Shown here: positions 13,016-25,870 of the stretch, piece after piece
Position numbering within the stretch: position 1 is the first letter of the stretch
Layout: each line of letters opens with the position of its first letter
Source: Apostichopus japonicus
Lineage: Eukaryota; Echinodermata; Holothuroidea; Aspidochirotida; Stichopodidae
Direction of reading: 5' to 3'
Length of the DNA stretch: 64,000 nucleotides
Assembly (NCBI RefSeq): GCF_037975245.1
Contig: NC_092568.1
Location: 12,301,501-12,365,500 of the forward strand
The notes under the pieces: generated by a model
Database searches by the model: none
What the model was told of the DNA's origin: nothing
What the model saw: only the letters and a program-made list of their open reading frames with translations
Program-made: the position numbers and the translations under genes

Positions 13016-13018
<3 letters not shown>
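12894..13018 (-). mobile_element. tRNA-derived SINE, copy 2
   Basis: Sequence-identical to 12521-12645 and in the same minus orientation, with a short TATATATAAATGA-type tail on its low-coordinate side. A and B boxes are intact. The unique flanks of the two copies differ, so this looks like two insertions and not one duplicated segment. Confidence 0.85.

Positions 13019-13051
<33 letters not shown>
13015..13051. repeat. (TA)n tract
   Basis: TA-rich tract between SINE copy 2 and the LINE fragment. Confidence 0.8.
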
Positions 13052-13056
13052 CCCCT

Positions 13057-13900
13057 CATGAAGAAGCAGTCACTTGACTCGGCACAACTCAAGAACTATC
13101 TTCCGGTGTCGAATCTCTCCTTTCTTAGGAAGATCATAGAGAAAGTTGTCCTTAAGCAGCTCTGCAGCTGAACGATTACATTGACTCAAATGGATTGGGT
13201 GAGGTGTTCCAGTCGGCGTATAAATCCCAGTACTAGGCGGAAACTGCTCTAATTCGTGTCCAGAGCGATCTCGCCTGCCATCTTGACAACAACAGGGCAG
13301 AGCTTCTTGCGCTTCTCGATCTTAGCGCAGCTTTTGACACGGTCCAACACAGCATTCTGCTGGCCACTCTTGAGAATTCATTGAATATCACTGGTACGGC
13401 TCTCAGTTGGTTCAGATCCTATTTGTCTGGACGGACACAAGCAGTCGGCATTGGTGGCGTGTGCAGCCCATCTGATACTATTCGCAATGGAGTTCCCCAA
13501 GGCTCGGTGTTGGGTCCAGTGCTATTTTCCGTCAACACTCAGCCAATTGAGCACATTGTCAATCGTCACAACATCTCATATTATCCTTATGCCGACGACA
13601 TCCAGTTGTATTTGGATTTTGATCCCTCGTGTGCCGCAGCAGCAATCGACAGTATGCAGCGATGCAACAGTTACATCAGTGCATGGATGGCAAAGAGCAG
13701 CCTGAAGTTGAACCATGAAAAAACAGATTTTCTCGTCACCACATTAGCGTCGCCAGTTCGGGGACATCCAAGTTCGCGTAAAAGACAACATAATCATCCC
13801 ATCACGGTGTGTCCGAAATCTGGGAGTACATATCGATGACCATCTCACTATGGAATCACAGGTTATCAGCATCATCAAGTCATATGTGACGGCATCTGTG
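13057..13900 (+). mobile_element. CR1/L2-like LINE reverse transcriptase fragment, broken
   Basis: Pieces of a non-LTR retrotransposon reverse transcriptase in at least three frames. KNYLPVSNLSFLRKIIEK starts at 13091. LLALLDLSAAFDTVQH (motif A) starts near 13300. NGVPQGSVLGPVLF (motif B) follows, and YADDIQLY (catalytic motif C) lies near 13590. RNLGVHIDDHLTMESQV near 13815 reads in another frame after a frameshift. It lacks an endonuclease domain and its normal 5' and 3' ends, so it is a dead fragment. The clade assignment to CR1/L2/Rex1-like LINEs rests on motif style only. Confidence 0.85.
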
Positions 13901-16900
13901 CTAAAGGTTTAAAATTAACTTAGTATATTTATGCATATCTTGTGAACTGCTTGTCCAAATCATTGAAAAAGTTGGCAAATGGAAAAATTTAGCCATTATC
14001 GATTATTCTGTTATCTCGATTAACGTGGGTTTGCCAATGCGTTATATTTACGTATATTCGGGCCTGAGAAGGTTCAGAAGACTTCCCAACGGGCTCCAAC
14101 TTTTCTAATTTTTTCTTCTCCTGATTCTGTTTTCTACTGTTGCAAATATGCTTAGTCAGCACTATTTTTAAATTTCGATGGGAACTCGAAATCGATAAAA
14201 CGAGTAAATTGTTTCCTCTTCTAAAGTTACATCCGATATGGACAATCGATCGATAAAATCCGCATAATATTTTAAAACATGCTTGGTAATCGTTGGAGCT
14301 TGGGTTCGTATTCACGACTACTCATTAACATGACGGTAGAACCTCACGAAGGACATATTAATATGAGTTTAGGCAGTGTTGACTGTTGATACGGTTAAAG
14401 GCAAACGTAACAACTTTTAGTGCTATAGTATTATCTCTTTTTAATTATAGCTGGTATTGTCCTCAAGATATTCACAATTGGAAATATACCGATACTTAAT
14501 ATGGAATGCTGCTGTAAAAAAGCCTAACTCTTCATGTTAAACAATTGCTTTAAAACATTTTGATAACTCAACCCAAAATGCATTCCCTTAACTTAATGCA
14601 GACAATATTACAGCAACATGTTACATTCAACATCAAATGTCCTTGACATAAATGTTCTCTATCGTGAAGGTGTTATTTTGACGCCATAAAAATATTGTGT
14701 TCTTTCTATTGAGTAAATGTGTTGCTTCTTTTATATGTTTGCTAGCTAAGTTGTCAAGTCATTTTGATTGGCGAAAAGGCTGACTATTAAAATTGCAAGA
14801 AATACAACCTGGAGTGTAAGCGGTCATAAAATATATTTCAAACGTGTGAGATAAAGTGGATTCTATCATCCTCCAAAGGATTCGATATATGCACTATCCA
14901 TTGAAGGATTTGTTTAATAGTTCAGTGTCTTTCCGTTATTTCCAGATATCCAGATTTGGTACTAAATAACTAAGTAACCATGTAACCGTAATTCGAGTTT
15001 ATTCCGTAGCTACACAAACCCCCGAGGCATACTATAACTGTATTTGCCTGCAAATACGCAGTATTGTAGTGCGCGTGATGCGGTATTCGGAATAACTTTT
15101 CGATTGTTCATGGTGTTTATCTCTTGGGAGGACAACGAACCAGTAAGTGTTGTCATGCAGATACCTACAAAGTGAGGGCACTTGTGAGCGCCGTGACAGG
15201 CTCAGAATAAGGTGGCTACGCCTAGGCTAGCCTCTGAACTGTAATGTACAGAGACTATATGGACGTTTAACTTTCAACGACCAGACATGTAGGTATCGTT
15301 CACTTGCCAGTAATGCCAATATTGTAATGCGCACACGCACTACCATAATGAGGAGTGGAAATAAGTCACAAGCTTAACCCACGAATTGGTTATGAGAGCG
15401 TGAATAAACCTTGAACGGGGTTAATTTCTCCCGTAAAAAGCAGGAGCGATTGAGAATGAAGGGATTACAATATGCGGATATAAAGGTGAATCGAAATTGA
15501 AGAGAACAGCTACTCACATAGGCATGAGCTGTGCTCGGACTAATTTCAATCTTTTTTATCAATCTTTTTTAAATAACTTAAATAGTTTCCAATTCTCCCG
15601 TGTTTTGATTATGGTAGTTATGAAGTAGTCAGGTTACGAAAGACTTGATCAAATATGTTTCATTTCAAAACAAGCAAATACAGAACGACACAGACGTCAG
15701 ACTCGTACAAGGCCAATAACATTAAATGTAAACACAGAAGATAAAACAAACGAGACACACAAAGCTCTCTTTAATCTGTACATGATATATTCTTACTGCT
15801 AAACAGCTTTTTCATAGATACCGGTTGAAAATCATTATTATATACAAATTTTTTAACAATAAAGTTAATTCACTCTGGCTGCGGCAAGATTCCATTCAAA
15901 TTTGAAGTAAAACAAGGAGAATATCATACATTATTGTGTTTTTGTGTGTGCGTTTGTTTTTCTATCTGACCGAGGACTTGAACAAAAGAATTCCAGGTCC
16001 TCGGTTGTGATTTCTAAAGAATCACCACGTCCTCGGAAGAATTTCTATTTTATGGGGTATTGTTAAGGTTAGGGTACGTGAATTTGAACAATGGAAAATA
16101 CAATGGGGTCCTCGGTTGGAATGTAAAACCAGCATGCGTGCGTTTGTGTGTGTGTGTCTGTGTTGTGATACGGTATATAGGCCTATATAGTAAGAAAAGT
16201 GTCTAGGCGAAAAAGCAATACAATAGGGAATAACGTCACGTAAAATAATAACGTTAATTTTATGACAAATATGATTGTATTCTTAGTTCACCTAATTTAA
16301 TTTTCATCTTAGTTTGAGTGGCTTGGTTAGTTTGGTAAAATGTTTGTCCAAACTCGAACAGATTAGTTAGCTGAACTTGTGTTTTTAAGTATATACAACA
16401 TGCAGCGCTCTGTGCGTGCATCTATTTATTCTCATTGGAGAATAAACTATACATGGAAACATGTTACATCGTAATTGGAAAGATTAGGATTGATATTCAC
16501 CTAATAAACTTTAAAATCATAAAAAGCTAAAATGGTCATGATACGAAGACATTGAAGGGTGCCATGAAAAGTTCTAATTAACGATTGTTGAGTAATCGCC
16601 TAGGCGATCGTCTTAGCTTAAATAATTAAAATGATTGTATTCAATTGTTTTTAAACACCGGATATGTTTTCTGTACATTTTCTTCGAACTAGAGATTAAC
16701 CGGAAGAAATACCGGTACTTATGTGATATATAACAAGGTATTACACACGAACAGACGATTTCACGGACATTCTGTAAGTACAATTCTTTTCTCGCCTTCT
16801 CACATTCAGCTGTAAAAGCTAAATGGTACAATGTTATGAAAGATGTATGTTCCTAGAAACAAGGATGCTAACAAATGACGAATTACTTCGTCTAGTTTCA

Positions 16901-17610
16901 ATGATGTATTAATGTAACCTCCGTATATAGCTTTCAGTATACTGTTACAACAATACTATAGAAATCTAAACTACAGTGTCAAATATTTGTTCCCGAAATA
17001 AATGAGGGCGGTATGGAAGAACTTAGCATGCATACTGTAAACTCGGAATAGTAGCATATACTTTAAAAATTGAGTGCGTCTTCCATGTTCAGTTATAATT
17101 TGCCCCTGTGCTACGGCTTCCGGCATTCGTCATTTCAATCGTCGAATTCGAAATCGCATTTTTGAGGCCCAATGTCGTAAGTTTTACCTTTTATCATTAT
17201 ATATTGCATGTATTAAATGTAAGATCAGTTGCATTAATGTTTAAGGGAAACCTTTATTTGAATTAAGAGTTCGATAAGCCATATTCGCCGAGATTATGTT
17301 AGATTTTACACAGTCATATATCTACGTCATCATCGGTTTAGTATGTGTCTATAAGTTACTGAATAACATAATTCCGTTTATTAAGCGTCAGATTTCTCGT
17401 GAAATATTCTGGAGTTTTAACTGTCTACTCATTTCGAACCTGTAGTATCTAGGTTAAGACATATTCTTTCCCATGTGTATTGTTTCCTTTGTTGTTTAAG
17501 TAATTATGAACCGTGTTTGATGTAGAAATTTAAGATACAATTTTGTCTATTTCCTGTATAGATTGAACCACAATCAACACCTCACCATACCTATATACCA
17601 TACTACACTA
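13901..17610. other. Intergenic, no gene recognised
   Basis: AT-rich. At 15967-16110 the motif GTCCTCGG or its complement CCGAGGAC recurs four times (15971, 15992, 16031 and 16110 areas) in mixed orientation, including an inverted pair ACCGAGGAC/GTCCTCGGT about 20 bases apart. No coding frame with support. Confidence 0.4.
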
Positions 17611-17620
17611 CGTATATACA

Positions 17621-18450
17621 CTGGCGGATCCAGGGCCTTTGTTTGGGAGGGGCCAAAGTGGCATTAGAGTGATATGGGGGAGGGGTCTAAGGAAAATTTG
17701 GAAAATTTTCTATTGCTGAATGCCCTCAGATGCAATTTGGTGCGACAAAAGTGTACAATGGTGATGTTAATTTACTTCTAAAAAAATGTTTCCCAGGTGT
17801 AATTTTCTAAAATATTTATAAAACAAAGTTGGGATCATCTTTCTCAAGAAATTTTATTTCTCATAGGTTATAAATTTTTTACAACCAGCCTGTAACTGCA
17901 AAATGGTGTTAAACTGTAAATCCGCATGCTCATACTTTACATAGCTCCCAACTCTTGAGAAGGCAAATGCTGGTCCATGCCACGAATCGCCGTCCTGGGG
18001 GAGGGGTATAAGGGGAGGGGTTCCCCCTCCCCTTTTGATTTTTTTTGGAATCCTGGTGATGCCTACATGTAAAATGGTGGCACTTAGAAAGGCTTTTGTC
18101 ACCCAAAATTTTCTGAGAAATATGCATTTTTTGTGTGTAACATCAATAAATTGAATAGTAGGTGATAACTCATTCTTTCCCGTGGCATGAAAATGGTCGC
18201 TGCTCGCTCCAATGAAAAGAAATATAGGCTAATTTGAGGTTCAAATGATGCTGTAAAGGATGTTTTATACTCTATTATGCTAAATGCTAAAGAAATGATG
18301 GTTGCTAAGTCAAAATTTGATGCATTTTTTTTTATGTATACTTGACAATTACAATGCGGATTTTTCGGACGCTTGTGCGGGTCAGCGGGTTTGGGTGTTA
18401 GAATGCGGGTCTAATTCCCGCGAATTGCGTTTCAGTTGGGAGCTCTGCAT
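17621..18450. mobile_element. Possible degenerate hAT-like non-autonomous element
   Basis: Starts with ACTGGCGGATCCAGGG, which resembles the CAG-type ends of the hAT-like elements elsewhere in this window. It carries G-rich AGGGGTATAAGGGGAGGGG followed by its approximate complement. No matching right end or target duplication was found, so the extent is a guess. Confidence 0.3.
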
Positions 18451-18840
18451 TTAATTTTAAACCAGAAAACGAAAAGGTTTAGACTAGTCTACCACTGCTA
18501 TTCCTCTCGATTTTTTTAATTTCCAGTCATATGATTTAGCGGATATTCGGAAACACTTTTTGGCTCACCTTTGGGGGGGGGGCCATTTATATAGAGGAAA
18601 GAACTTTATAACAAAATGGCTCCCTGATTTTATACGAGCAAAAGAGGACAAAGAAACACATGATTGCTTAATCATAATGACCCGCTACGCAAGCCACTGA
18701 ACACTCCATTAATTTGCGTGATAAAAGTGAAAGAATATTTTACACTACTACAATATCAAATATTTTGTACTGGATTTAGTTTACAAGTACGTTTGAAACT
18801 CTACTGAATTAACATCGCAGTGTGTTTTATGTAATTGTCA

Positions 18841-19066
18841 AAAAAAAAAAGAAGTCCGAAAAATAATCCTTTAGTTTTGAAAACTTATATTGTTACCCTT
18901 GTAAATGCTTAAAAAGAGAGATGGATTTTCCTCCCCCACCCCACTCCTCCGCACGAAGCCCCTCACCAGCCATTTTCACCCCGTTCATTTAACGAGCAGT
19001 TTGTTTTGTATACCAGCTCTGACTGGTATTTCGTCTCACCCAACAGATTTAATGCACTGAATTAAC
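18841..19066. other. Intergenic sequence left of the duplication
   Basis: Unique-looking AT-rich sequence with a poly-A run at 18840-18850. No counterpart of the micro-exon gene's exon 18 is visible here, which places the left breakpoint of the duplication near 19067. Confidence 0.4.
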
Positions 19067-21480
19067 CATTTTGCTTTTTAGTAGTGCCCTTCTTATATCA
19101 TATCTTTGTCTTATATATAGATGGGGTTTCATCCACTGTAGTGACGTCATCAAGCCAATCGACCCGCACAGGTAATTATGAATCGATAATGCAAATGTAC
19201 GGAAACGGTACTCTTCTGGAGGAGTTTGTATCTCTATTAAATTAAAGGATTCTCCTTAAAAGCAAAAAAAAGCAAACATTTCTTATGCAGTCCTGTAGTC
19301 AGAAAGGCAGAACCTTTCTAAAGGCCAAGTCCTGACAATTTACATATCGTGTATATATCTCACGATGTTTCCTTCCTTTGTTCTCAATTATAGGCCGATT
19401 GAAGACAAATAAATTTATTTTGTATTTTCTTGTTTTTAGATGATACTTACTACAGCCACATTTTATCGGAAATGTTTACGAATGGTAATAATTTACTCAT
19501 CTCAATTAAGCGATATAATGTATAGCCATTCATAACATTAATATTATCAATATTATACAAAACAATAATTGTAACAATTATTGACAGACACATCACGAAG
19601 ATTGAATTTTCTTAAATCGTTCGATCGAAATATTAAAATTTCATACGTTATCGAGCGTCGAGATATAACAATTATATGAAAATTATATACAATCATACTT
19701 GGGAATATTTTCTTACATGTATCGATGAGAAGTATACGCATGCGTCTTAATTTTCGCCGTTTGATTTCATATTTATGGCGCAACTCGGGGTAACAGTCTG
19801 TCTTTTTCAATAATTATCAAATTGTTTATTTATTTTACAGATGGAAGTTAAGAATACCAGGGTGAGGAGATAGACCTACGACAATCAGGTTTCTATATTT
19901 ACTTCAAAAGATTTCATTTATATAAAATAAGTACGTTATTCTGTAACAAAGGTTTAACAAATGACTGAACATAACATATAGGATTTATTTCTCGAGTTAC
20001 ATTATCAGACCTGCACACGATTTCAAAGATGGGAGGAGGGGAGGGGAGGGGGATTAATTGCTAAATTTGCCCAGACTGATTTACTTAGGGGCATGACCGT
20101 GGAATGGCCAGAGTTGGATCGAGGGTTCTTATAGGAAGGGGTGTAGCAATGTGGTCTTTTCAGCCGACTCCCGAATAAGTATTAAATTTGCAGACAACAA
20201 AACAAATAATGCGTTCTGGGGTACATTTTAGACTATAAATTATGTCTATAATTCGATCTAACACAAGTTTTGTGCTAATAAATACATTAAATTTCTGAGT
20301 GAGTCTGAAAAGCGGCCCGTTCACCCCATACCCCTAAGTTCAATAATCAGGACGTCAGTGGGCCCAGAGGAGTAGTGCTATTTTTTCCGACCAATTATCC
20401 CCTGACTATGGAGAAAGGGTACCACCCCCCCCCCTCCCGGGCAAGCCACTGAGTTATATACTATTTTCTTTATCCATCAAATATTTTATAGTAAAATAAA
20501 GCAATGACGTCAAAACAAGGTTGCTTCAACGTGTAAAGATTCGAACTAGTCATATTGACCTTTGAACTTTCTGATATTTACATTTTCACAGCCACTTTAA
20601 TATTGACATTGACGATCCTCTTATTTACCAACAGACGGTTTTTTCTTCATCAAACAAACCTACCCAGCAGGGAAAGGAGACGACGTGTTCACTAATGGTT
20701 TGATAAATGTTGACATTATCAATATACATTATTAAATAATTAAAATGAGTAAATATCAATTAAGTGACATTTCATCACTGAATGAATACGTCACACGTTT
20801 ACAATACTGTGCGGTTTACGTAAGAGTGCATTATATAGTACATGTAAATATACTGCATGGTACATAAGTTTTCTTTCGTCCCTTTAGTCAATTGCAAAGG
20901 CAGCTTTTTTATTAGGGACGAATCCCTAATGAGGACCTAAACTATAATTACTTCTTTATTTCACATTCCAAACTAGTATAAGTAATTATCTGAACTATTC
21001 ATGGACCGTATAGGTACACGAACTTCTTCTGCACAATTTATGTTTGAGGTGTCATTCTTCTTTTTTTTTACTTCATAACAGTTGATCGCCACCTTTACCT
21101 GCAGTGCTGATGACTTATACCCCTGGGGTAGGGGTGGGGTGAGACTCTGGTACGTGAAGGGTCGTGTGGTGTTGAGTAACGGTATAAAGTCCCGTATCCA
21201 CTGGTTGGATGTCGAATAAGCTTGATCTGTGTCCATCCATACTACATCAGATCACTGGCCGGATGTGATATCTTGGTAACCATGACGTCATCAACTTCCT
21301 ATCACTCATATTGATATATTCAGCTATGCTTTGTTTCTCGATGTGTTTGTTTCGTTGTAATCGTCAAATATATCGTTTGTATCCGTAACTCGTTCCTTTC
21401 GTTTCTTTCTAGTACGGTGTGTGTTTTATGACAAGGGTGGAATCTAGGCATATAAAACACACATATACAATCACAAGTAA
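19067..21480 (+). pseudogene. Partial duplicate of the 3' end of the micro-exon gene (exons 19-23)
   Basis: Colinear with 37014-39575 through exons and introns. Exon counterparts are 19121-19171, 19440-19484, 19841-19888, 20635-20697 and 21082-21110. All are identical in length to their parents (51, 45, 48, 63 and 29 bases to the stop), with acceptors and donors kept in phase 1. The third has a C-to-A change that turns Tyr into TAA (19849-19851). The fourth donor has drifted to GTTTGA. No counterparts of exons 1-18 were found upstream. Intron similarity shows a DNA-level duplication and not a retrocopy. An insertion with a G-rich start and a poly-C run (about 20030-20450) lies in one intron. 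It is most likely non-functional. Confidence 0.85.
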
Positions 21481-21510
21481 TCTTCCCTGTGTGAATACGA
21501 CAACATTCTC

Positions 21511-22342
21511 TCATAACATTCCTTGAATGACTAAACTTTATTTTTTGTTCAAGTTTAAAAAGGAATCACACAAGCTGTTCTGTGACTTCAATTTCATGTT
21601 TTTATTTAACATCGCAAAAAGTGAAGGAAATTTTGGGGATTTCCCTGGACTTTTGCGTTACCAAGTAGATGATGACTACATGGCACCTCTCTACCCATAC
21701 ACCTCCCCCTCCATCTCCTTCTGGCCCGATCCCTCCTCCCCGTTCGATCTAAATAATATTAAACAGAAATCAATTTAACAAAATGTTATAGGCAAAATTC
21801 AACAACACAATTAAAGAGCAAATAACGAAAAACAAAGGTAGTGCGTTTGACATAGTGAAGCACAGCTCATTACCGCACATTAAAGCATCGGTTATTTTCT
21901 GTTTATTTACACGTTAGGTAAGTATGGGATAGGGAAATAACGAGGCGGGGGGGGCAGTGGCTTCCCTAGACTCGTAGGTAAACTATTGCAATATATAAGA
22001 AAATCACATTTCGGGTCAAAGCCGTACTATTATTACTACTATTACAAGTTTACTCTAGCGAAGTGCAGACTGGTACATACAGTATATTGTCGTTCTCCGC
22101 GTCCATTAATTCGAGAGCCTAGTTAGCATTGACAATTCACTTATACATATTTAATAGTTTTTATTATTATTAAAAAAGAGCTGATAACCTTTCCACTTCA
22201 GTTTCACAAAGGATACCTTGCAGTTTATAAATCTAAATTAGTAGTAGTTTATACATAAGAAACACGTCATTGTGGTCACTCCGTAGCGTTATCATTCAGT
22301 TACTCGTATGGCGGGCCATCAGTCTCAAATCATGGGGAATCG
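21511..22342. other. Intergenic, no gene recognised
   Basis: AT-rich with a poly-G run near 21946-21953. An open frame at 21527-21778 shows no recognisable domain. Confidence 0.4.
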
Positions 22343-22632
22343 ACTTATATCGATTTAAATCGACAGATATCAATTTCCTTCGACATATCATCGATTTAAA
22401 TCGACATATATCAATTTAAATCGACATATACCAATTTAAATCGACATATACCAGTTTAAATCGATGATATGTAAAATAAATCGGTATATGTCAATGTTAG
22501 TCGACATCTACCAGTTTAAATTGATGATATGTCGAATTAAATCGGTAGAAGTCAATTTCCTTGGACTTATACCAGTTTCTAGCAACTCAAAGGGACATAT
22601 ACCTATTTAAATCGACATATCATCGATTTAGC
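22343..22632. repeat. 20-bp minisatellite (TTTAAATCGACATATACCAA)
   Basis: Units of ATCGACATATACCAATTTAA repeat exactly every 20 bases at 22392-22460, then become degenerate. The array also holds units in inverted order (TTTAAATCGATGATATGT), so it can form hairpins. TTTAAA and ATCGAT palindromes recur within it. Confidence 0.85.
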
Positions 22633-22797
22633 TCACCCTAGGTTACCGAAAAACATGGTAAGGTGAAAATCCCAAGGGATTCGCTTTTTTTCCTTTGGGG
22701 TGGGGGGGGGCTTTCGCTGCGTTGTCCTATTTCGTGCTTCTGCATCAGTCCTCGCTTTGCTACCGTCTTTTATTACTCTCTTGTTCTCACGTTATTT

Positions 22798-23005
22798 TCT
22801 TGACGACGAGATATATTTGCGCCAAACTGTATGAAGTGAGCGTGACGCATTTGCGAGTTACCCAATGGTAATACCAGTTCCTAATGCAGGACGATATCAT
22901 GGTTACGTACGGTTACCCAATTTACCTAGCTACGTTTATACCTTTCATGCTTAAACCTGATATTTGTCATGTCACGCCTTTTTCAAAGACACAACATCTT
23001 TTGTT
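22798..23005. repeat. ~205-bp direct repeat, copy 1
   Basis: Colinear with 23866-24075, about 1.07 kb downstream in the same orientation. Shared blocks include GAGCGTGAC, GTTACCCAATGG, AGCTACGTTTATACC and TTTGTCATGTCACGCC. Family unknown. Confidence 0.8.
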
Positions 23006-23865
23006 TTATCCCCTCAATATGGGTACTATACTTATAGCATATGTATTACAGTTCTCATGATTTAATTCAGCTGTGTCAGCTGATAGGCTACTGATTTGCT
23101 ACATTCCACTACAAGAGAATATACAAAACACAAATAAATGGGAACAAACATATCAGAAAGTAAATTTGAATCAATGCTAAATAACATGAAAAGAATTGAC
23201 TTGACTTTACAATTTCGCATATAGCCACTCATCGATCTTGTAGACAGAATTATATCATCTCACTCATACGCAAAATGGGAGCAGGGACATCCAGCAGGCA
23301 AGCAGGCAAGCAGGGAGAACCCCCTGCTAGGGAGAATCCCCTGCTAGTGAGGAGGGAAACTTCGCCTGACCTCTGCCAATCGTAGTTCATGTGATTCAAA
23401 GATTGAAAACAGGTGTGCCAAGGTTGTATCATTCTCTTTTCTAATGTCTAATGTCGTTAGTTTTAAATCCATAGAAAGGATATAGCAGCATATATAGCTC
23501 TGTTATGATTGTATAAAGTGTATTTTTTCAGAGGGAATTTCTTATAAGAATGCTTTCCCTTTTAGCTTTCCTTCAATTTCATGGCGGTTAGTTCTTGGGA
23601 TCAACGTAATCTCTAATCATCCATGACTTGAAACGGAAAACAAAGAATGTTTTCTACAATTCACATGTTCTCATTGGTTCTTCCTTCCTTTTGACACTTA
23701 CAACACTTACAATACTTTCTACCATGATGTTCTTTTTTTTAAAGAATAAATTTGTTGCATGAATAAATTTGGGTCAGGCGATGAATTTAAAGGTAGTTAG
23801 GGGGGGGGTCTTCGTTGGCCCATAGTCTAATTAAATATGATGGTCCCACCCAATTTCGCATGTTT

Positions 23866-24075
23866 TTGATGATAAGATATATTTGTCTCAAACCGTATAA
23901 GTTGAGCGTGACAAAACTGCTTGTTACCCAATGGCAATATCAATCCTAATACAAGACGATACCATGGTTGCGTACATAAGGTTACCCAATATACCGAGCT
24001 ACGTTTATACCTTTCATGCTTAAATCTGATTTTTGTCATGTCACGCCTATTTCAATGATACAACATATTTTGTTA
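23866..24075. repeat. ~205-bp direct repeat, copy 2
   Basis: Second copy of the repeat at 22798-23005. The two diverge by scattered substitutions, so the duplication or the two insertions are not recent. Confidence 0.8.
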
Positions 24076-25357
24076 AACAGAGTTCTGGATGAAAGACAAA
24101 TAATAAATTCTTATTAATTTCTTATTTAATTCTTATTAAATAATAAATTCTTATTAATAGAGTTCTGGATGAATTATGTCAATTATTTCAAACCAACACT
24201 CTATGAGAGGTGACGCAAATACCTCTTTTCAAATCAATAGAAGGAGGAAACTTAATTGTATTCCCCTTGTTTATTTCTTTGTTAAACAGATCTGATCTGA
24301 GATACAATTTTTCAGGGTTCAGTAACTTATCGGCAAATGAAATGAGAAGGAGGGGCGGCGGTGAGGGGAGAGTAGCTACGACCTTGAAAAGGTTGGTATT
24401 GCCTCCTATAACTTATGCTTTATGGAGATTTTAGCTGCTGATAGAGTCGATCATGTCAGAGTGTTGTATTGCACATATAAAAGCTATAAAAACATCCAAA
24501 CCCCGTGCTCGTCACCGTCCCTTCCTCATTACCATTCAGTCTTTCAAAATGCAACGTTGGCTGATAATAGATCAAAATTTGATATTTATAAAGATGATTC
24601 TAACATTTTGTATTAAACTATAAATACACACTCGGGTGGGGGGTGGTGGGCTTTACACGCAACTACCGCAGTTTCAGAGGATCAATAAACACATCTAGTC
24701 ACTTGCGGACTAAACAAAGACTTGTATTCTAGACGAATTCCCGATCCCCGTATTTCCCAAATCTACTTGCATAAACTCAAACCCTATGAGTTATGTCTCG
24801 GGTTTCGAATTACTGTGCTATTTCCAGCCATTCAGATACCTAAACAAGATTAGTCACATGTAGTTAACGTGTTTGACTTAATAAGTATTGTCCATTCCTT
24901 ATTCAAAAAGGTCTTGAAATGTGAATAGGTATTGTTTGTTGAAATTTCAGGCTTAATCCAAGTTCATGATCGTCTGCATAAAATATAGTTGTAAAGGGAG
25001 ACAACTTACAGTAAGAACTCTCTTGCGAGCATAATCTTACGAAACCTTTTGTGAATAAGAAGATTTCAGGAAATCCGTTTTTCTTTTACTGCTTACTTCG
25101 AAGTCATCGATATATCGGGGCATAAGCCTATTGTACATTTAAGTCTTGAAAGGAAGCGACATTCTTGCTGCTTGCAATGTAAACAAAAACATTGGAGCGT
25201 GAGTTTCTTGTTAATAAAGATTTTCAGATCCGTTGTTCAAATGAGAGTAAAACAGGATGAATAGAGATTTCGTTGAAGGCAGTGTCGTTCACTGTTACCA
25301 ATAGATTGTATCCAACCAACAATATCAATTTAAGCTCGTTCAAAGATAACTCGTCAA
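24076..25357. other. Intergenic, no gene recognised
   Basis: AT-rich. Near 24090-24170 a TAATAAATTCTTATTAAT-type block is repeated two to three times around a duplicated AGAGTTCTGGATGAA. No coding evidence. Confidence 0.4.
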
Positions 25358-25432
25358 ATGGTTCAGTGGGTAGCGCAGTGGACTGGTAACCTGATCAACT
25401 GAGTTCGACTCCATCGATGGTTGGTTATACAC
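25358..25432 (+). repeat. tRNA-like sequence (degenerate SINE head)
   Basis: Shows an A-box-like GGGTAGCGCAGTGGACTGG and a B-box-like GAGTTCGACTCC with tRNA-like spacing. The acceptor stem does not close, so this is more likely a tRNA-derived SINE head than a working tRNA gene. Confidence 0.5.
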
Positions 25433-25504
25433 GTTTAAAATTTCTTTTTCTATTTCAGTAGTCGACGCTGAAGTCTTGATATATTAATTTAACCATATAA
25501 ATTA

Positions 25505-25870
25505 CTAGCTGATGTGGTGGCCGATGCTGTTAAGAGGGTGACGAAAGACTCATTCCTTGTCGGTCGTGTAAATCGTGGCTAGGGTTCAAGACAGGCCTCT
25601 GGCGATAATACCTCAGGCTGTGGCATGGTGCTTTTTTGTGGCCTAGGATCCCGCACCATGTCACCCTTGTTGTCGCAAAAGAACCCGGGAGGATGCGCAG
25701 AAGGTCGGTCAAATCGACCAGAAGCGTACTAGGTGGCGTGCGTGAATCCTTGCCTTTGGCCAGAGGTGGTGACATCTCTGCGACCGGCATGCTTGCAGCC
25801 ACCGTCCACTGAATATGTGGCCTGATGAGGCGCTATTCTCCTAAAAGAGAGTCTACGGATGCCTTTAAGA
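25505..25870. other. GC-rich block of unknown origin
   Basis: A markedly GC-richer stretch than its surroundings, just downstream of the tRNA-like sequence. A 90-codon minus-strand frame spans 25530-25802, but its product is not recognised. It may be the body of the SINE whose head lies at 25358, or a fragment of another element. Confidence 0.3.

Noticed and set aside
25358-25432. Functional tRNA gene
   Set aside because: The A- and B-box resemblance is real, but the acceptor and anticodon stems do not pair properly.
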